The notes beneath the pieces were generated by a model that saw only the letters and a program-made list of their open reading frames with translations, had not been told where the DNA came from and searched no databases. Source: Ophioceras dolichostomum (lineage: Eukaryota; Ascomycota; Sordariomycetes; Magnaporthales; Ophioceraceae). Taken from it: a DNA stretch of 12,093 nucleotides. The DNA lies in contig PYST01000614.1 of the NCBI GenBank assembly GCA_003049485.1, positions 1-12,093 of the forward strand, given 5' to 3'. Below, in pieces: positions 8,548 to 12,093 of the stretch. Each line of letters opens with the position of its first letter. The first letter of the stretch is position 1. The position numbers were made by a program, and so were the translations under genes.

Positions 8548-9292
8548 TGATGGTGTTAGTATACATACACCTACCTGCCATGGACCTTAATTGGCACCTA
8601 CATAGATGCTATTGTTTAATAATATGGACTTCATGTATAGCACTACATATTGTGCCACTGCTGCCGGTCTTTCGTACCGGTGCCTTCTCCTCATCCGGTC
8701 GTGCACAACTACGCCCATTCGCCAGGAACGTGTCGTTCACATCCCCAGGCAGGCGGAGTTACCGGGCATCAAGCAGGCGGGTGATTCACTTAGCACCTGC
8801 CGCTGCCCACACCGCCCAAACTTGAAGCTTCCTTGCTCCTGCCATCATCTCGTCTCGGGCCCGTTGCGCTGGCTTGTCTTTCCTCCGTCTACCTGGGTAC
8901 AAACTCCTTCCCCTTCGAATCCTTATTGTTGCCCTTGATAACAACCAAATCATCCCAGGAAGGCACCAATCAACTCTTGCGGTTAAAAAATCGACTCGGG
9001 AAAGGCGCCGCTTGTCTTGGATACCTCTAGACAGTAGGCACTTACGCTTCCCAGACGTCGGCCGCCGTCCGGTAGGCAAAGCCTACACCGCTTTCAGTTT
9101 TTACTCCAAAAAGAGACATCAGGAAAAGCAGCTCGTCAACAGACCAGACTCAGAACCCTTACCGGAGCCCATTCCTCCCAGAATCCTTGAGCCCGATCTT
9201 TCAAACCTCTACCAACCGTCTGTCTCCTGCGGTATATTGAGAGAAATCATCAAACAGAAGCCATCTTTCTCCCTGGCTCTTCCCTCGCCACC
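8548..9292. other. intergenic region and promoter of the cysteine-rich gene
   Basis: No gene is supported here. Frames such as 8874-9329 are open by chance and lack any domain. A TATATT element at about 9233 lies some 60 bp before the next ATG, and the leader around 9241-9292 is CA- and CT-rich, as is common in fungal 5' leaders. Confidence 0.45.
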
Positions 9293-10654
9293 ATGGCGAA
9301 GTTTGCACTTCTCGCCTTCATGGCGATGACCACGGTATCTACTCGCCCCGGACCTCCTTTTCCCCATCCCTAGAGTTGACTGAGTTCATCTATGTATCAC
9401 ATGTCGCCATCTAACTTCTCGATATCGACAGGTCGCCGCCGCCATGAGGTGGAACGGTCCCGTGTTTCCCGGCGCCGAGCCGATCACTCTCTGGGGAGAC
9501 GCCAAAGTCTGTCTGTCAATACCTACCTAGTTAATCACGCCCCCGACACGCAAGCGCTCCCCATCAGCCCTCGCTCGTCGCTAGCCGAAAGAGAACCGAC
9601 AAGTCCAGGTAGTCCGAAGCTAACGATCATACAGGAAATCTAAGAGCAGATCATCGCCCTCAACCCGGCCTACGCGCCCGAGGACTCCGCCTACGCCCTT
9701 CGCGTCGTCCCGCTGCCACCAGATATCTTCACCAGGACCGACGTGACCATCCCTAACGTCACCGATGCCAGGCGAGCCGAGATCTTGGCCCAGTATCCGG
9801 AATACCTCTCGCTCTCTACCAAAGACGTGGAGTGCAAGACAATGGAAGTCACGACGGTCACTACTCTGAGCGAAGTGGGTGGTGATTGACGCATGCATGC
9901 ATGCATCTCTCTTCTTCTCTTCTCTTTATCCCTCGTCAACTTGTCTAGGTACCTAGGTAGGTAGGTTTCCTCGTCGGGATATATTGCTGATCGAGGAACC
10001 CTTGAACTTCCAACAACAAACAAGACTCTTGACGACCTAAGTCGATTTGGTGGCAACTGCGGGGCTTCCGCGCGGAACTGTGCGCGCATGTCGTGCTTCG
10101 ATCACTGGAACGGCTTTGACTTCGACCAGGCTGCGACTTACTACTGCACGGCAAGTACGCAAGAAAGAGGCCGCTGCAGCCCTGCAGCCCCTGCCCATCA
10201 TGATCGCCTATCCCATCCCATCAGCCAGTCAGCCCACCCAAATACCCCGATATCCCGCTAACCTCAGCCCAATCCACGCCACAACGGTCCCTCCCCGACA
10301 TAGGAAGCCGATGAGACCAGCGGAACCTCCTGCTGGCTGGTGGCTCAGATGATCGAGAAAGTCGCCAAGGAGTGCATGTGTGGTACAACTCGTAAGTTCT
10401 CATCAACATACATTACAGGCTCTGCGTCTTACCTCGACACATCAACCCACAAGATGAGCACCTACTGACACCCACCCACCCTGACGGCCGGCCGGGCGGC
10501 AGCTGAGAGGCGTGCACGGTTGATCTCCGGCACGTACCGGTCCTCATCTGGCGTAGGGCCGCAGTTCAGCGTCTGGGCCGGGGCGGGCGATTGTAACACG
10601 GGGGGGGATGTGCGGCCAGAGAGCTTCCTGTTCCAGGCGGACTCCTGCTTGTGA
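9293..10654 (+). CDS. secreted cysteine-rich protein, six-exon model
   Basis: Proposed exons: 9293-9334, 9432-9506, 9650-9874, 10025-10150, 10304-10391 and 10503-10654, totalling 708 nt and about 235 aa. The start is GCCACCATGG, a very good context. MAKFALLAFMAMTTVAAA is a signal peptide whose hydrophobic core spans the first intron, with cleavage likely after AAA. The mature part begins MRWNGPVFPGAEPITLWGDAK, continues with IIALNPAYAPEDSAYALRVVPLP and an NVT sequon, then turns cysteine-rich: GNCGASARNCARMSC, ATYYC, TSCWLVAQMI, ECMC, GDCN, and ends DSCL. That gives ten cysteines, enough for five disulfides. The NCG...SC...YYC pattern followed by an F-x-VW and a terminal Cys is reminiscent of a widespread group of small fungal secreted proteins, but that is a weak resemblance. 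Role unknown; an effector or extracellular protein is an inference. If exon 3 begins instead at 9635, after the better-placed acceptor, codon 3 is TAA and the gene is broken. Phases match at every junction. Confidence 0.6.
9507..9649 (+). other. intron 2 of the cysteine-rich gene, ambiguous acceptor
   Basis: The donor is GTCTGT at 9507. A good branch site GCTAAC at about 9619-9624 is followed by two possible acceptors: ACAG ending at 9634, at the usual distance, and GCAG ending at 9649. Both keep the frame. The first puts TAA (9641-9643) into the reading frame; the second avoids it. Confidence 0.55.
9891..9906. repeat. (GCAT)4 microsatellite
   Basis: Four perfect GCAT units inside intron 3 of the cysteine-rich gene, followed by a CT-rich stretch. 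Confidence 0.9.
9945..9966. repeat. CTAGGTACCTAG palindrome with TAGG repeats
   Basis: A 12-bp perfect palindrome (9945-9956) runs into (TAGG)n. Related CTAGGTA sequence recurs near 4339, a simple-sequence style common in sordariomycete intergenic DNA and introns. Confidence 0.8.
10151..10303 (+). other. probable GC-AG intron (intron 4)
   Basis: The junction reads ACG then GCAAGTACG. The donor is GC instead of GT, but the rest of the donor consensus (AAGT) is perfect, as is typical for real GC-AG introns. The acceptor CATAG ends at 10303. The 153-nt intron is phase 0 and holds an in-frame TAA near its end; removing it joins ATYYCT to EADETSGTSC. Confidence 0.65.
10392..10502 (+). other. intron 5 of the cysteine-rich gene
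   Basis: The consensus donor GTAAGT at 10392 and acceptor GGCAG ending at 10502 enclose 111 nt in phase 1. The split codon C|CT is restored on splicing, and the following exon runs open for 50 codons to TGA at 10652. Confidence 0.7.
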
Positions 10655-11570
10655 ATAGCGTTCGCCACTGGGTTTTGGCTATAACTTGGCGTATGCTTAG
10701 GAGGATGGCTTTGATTTCTATTAGCACTGCTTACGTGAAGGATCGTTTCTTTTCATTTTTTTCATTGGAGGATTGCGGGAAGACGGGGATGGCAGCAGGA
10801 CTCGGCTACTATTACGACATACGCATCCCTAGGTATTTGCAACGGAGTGGGACATCTGACGGAGCACGTTCGCATATGTTATCTTGCTCTCTTGGAACGA
10901 ATCATATTTAGCTCCAAAAAAAACCAAAGCCATGATTTCTTCATTTGCAGACTTCTCTTCCTCAAACAAGGATATCCGGATTCGTTTACCGTTGGACCTT
11001 CACACATTTTAAGGATGCGGAGCCATCCATACAGCAAGGGGAAACTGCCATGTGGCCCCAACTTCTGGAGACGCCGTTTGTTTGTTCGTGCAGAGGCAAG
11101 TCCAGAAGTAGCCCATAGCCAAGGGCGTCTTGTTTAGCGTGGAGACCATTGCCGCAAACCAGGTTCATTCATCTGTGCCAGGGAATGACGGGCGACATGG
11201 ACACACCGGCCACACTGCTCACTGCAAACGAACTCCCGTGTGTGGCGCTCCGTTTACCCCTACGATCCATAAAGCGGGCTAGCCCTCCTGTGGTCGAGGT
11301 GGTGTCATCAGACGTTCAGGAGCCACGCATTCACCACTGCGTTCGCCGGCCGAGGATTCATCCCAGGCTTCCCAGCTAACTTAGGTCAAAGTCTCGATCA
11401 GTTTCCTTTAGACGACTTTTTTTCTGATTGCGCCTGTTTGTGGGTCGGAAGGACCCGTTTGCCTCCCCCATCAGCAACCACCACACTGGCACTATACAAT
11501 CTCCCTTTCCTCGCCGCCCACGTAGACTGATTCTAAGACCATTCACCCACCGGCTTCCTCATCCTCCAAC
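10655..11570. other. intergenic region, nothing recognised
   Basis: This includes the presumed 3' UTR of the cysteine-rich gene (AT-rich from about 10740) and the upstream flank of the decayed gene. A TATACAA element at about 11493 lies roughly 78 bp before the ATG at 11571. The open frames here are short and domain-free. Confidence 0.5.
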
Positions 11571-12004
11571 ATGTCAGCCGATCGAGCAACCCCTCCGGCT
11601 ACCGGACCAGACTCCCTGTCTCTCTCCCAGGAGCAGATGCCTGACTCTCCCTGACTCCTGTTCAACCCTGCCAACGATCAGTCCGGCGTCGCGAAGCATT
11701 ACATCACCAAAGACGCCCTTTAAGATGTCCCCCGCTATCTCTTCCGGGTATTTAGCCCGCGCTCTGCTGGAAGCACTGACCGATACCGGCCAAGTCAAGC
11801 CAAGCCATGCGCCGAGGCGAGGAGGGCCGTAGCGGGACTCCAGAAGATCTCCTCGCGAGCAGCGACAAACGACTCGCTGCGGCAATGCTCAAGAAGCATA
11901 TCGAATGGGAGGACTGCGGCCCTAACAGCAATCTCATTTCATGGACCAGCTCATTGCTCTACGCCCTAAGGTTCATGTACCATCGCTACCGCAGTCGCCC
12001 TTAG
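11571..12004 (+). pseudogene. decayed DUF7587-like gene, possibly continuing past the window
   Basis: From ATG 11571 one frame reads MSADRATPPATGPDSLSLSQEQ, hits TGA at 11652-11654, continues in the same frame as LLFNPANDQSGVAKHYITKDAL, hits TAA at 11721-11723, and goes on as DVPRYLFRVFSPRSAGSTD. The homology-like sequence then resumes in another frame from about 11830: LASSDKRLAAAMLKKHIEWEDCGPNSNLISWTSSLLYALRFMYHRY, ending at TAG 12002-12004. PRYLFRVFSP followed about 60 residues later by a histidine-bearing helix and SWTSSLLYAL is the pattern of the fungal DUF7587 domain (recognised from memory; function unknown). Two stops plus one frameshift within 430 nt make a relic far more likely than introns: no GT-AG pair neatly removes both stops. 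A TATA-like element and plausible ATG context remain. More of the gene may lie beyond 12093. Confidence 0.6.
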
Positions 12005-12093
12005 AGATTACATCCCTTTACATAAACACTTGGCGACTGCTACTGTTAGTGCAGCCCGCCAAACCACACATAATCCTTAACACCCAACAAACC

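Larger units (their letters stand above)
9875..10024 (+). other. intron 3 of the cysteine-rich gene
   Basis: The donor GTGGGT follows TTLSE and the acceptor CAAG ends at 10024, giving a 150-nt phase-0 intron. If it is not spliced, the frame stops at TGA 9887-9889. It contains (GCAT)4 and CTAGGTA-type repeats, unlike coding sequence. Confidence 0.5.

Noticed and set aside
1296..10654. Secondary-metabolite gene cluster (P450 plus CpaO-like oxidoreductase)
   Set aside because: No backbone enzyme (PKS, NRPS, terpene synthase or DMATS) is present. The two enzymes are 4 kb apart on opposite strands, separated by non-coding DNA, and the P450 is frame-broken.
11428..11832. 134-aa plus-strand open frame
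   Set aside because: Proline- and serine-rich out-of-frame reading of the leader and of the decayed DUF7587-like gene.
1..12093. CRISPR array, bacterial operon or phage features
   Set aside because: No regularly spaced repeats, no Shine-Dalgarno-led gene strings, and spliced eukaryotic genes are present.

Overview
The window looks like nuclear DNA of a filamentous ascomycete (Pezizomycotina, most likely a sordariomycete). The reasons are short GT-AG introns of about 100-150 nt, a GC-rich flavoprotein coding region, a P450 of the fungal fatty-acid/alkane hydroxylase type, TACCTAGGTA-type simple repeats, and the 3' end of a Tad-like non-LTR retrotransposon. No bacterial operon, CRISPR array or rRNA was seen. 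All homology statements rest on recognised motifs, not on a search.

Left part, minus strand: a short TPR-repeat protein (43-705) whose C-terminus runs through a C9 homopolymer and a small repeat, then a CYP52-type cytochrome P450 (1296-2964). The P450 keeps the membrane anchor, WxxxR, I-helix, ExxR and heme-loop signatures, but these lie in three reading frames. One break is an apparent single-base loss in a G-run; the other lies in a repetitive stretch. It is a recent pseudogene or a consensus error. A TATA box sits about 70 bp upstream of its ATG.

Middle, about 3.05-6.98 kb: no convincing protein gene. It holds two closely spaced strong hairpins, both associated with CACGTG boxes (4099-4230), a T-rich stretch with a weak tRNA-like A box and a perfect 15-bp tandem duplication (4500-4632), and a 298-bp 5'-truncated retroelement (5133-5430) ending in (CCATTA)3 and bounded by an exact 15-bp target-site duplication.

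Right part, plus strand: a two-exon secreted FAD-dependent oxidoreductase (6978-8547, 484 aa, related in type to the amine oxidase/beta-cyclopiazonate dehydrogenase-like flavoproteins); a six-exon model for a secreted cysteine-rich protein (9293-10654, about 235 aa, 10 Cys) with a probable GC-AG intron and an acceptor choice that decides whether the gene is intact; and at the right edge a decayed gene (11571-12004) with two in-frame stops and one frameshift, resembling the fungal DUF7587 family.

The genes do not form an obvious pathway. P450, flavoenzyme and secreted protein could be accessory metabolism and host or substrate interaction, but their spacing, mixed strands and decay fit an accessory, repeat-visited region better than an intact biosynthetic cluster.
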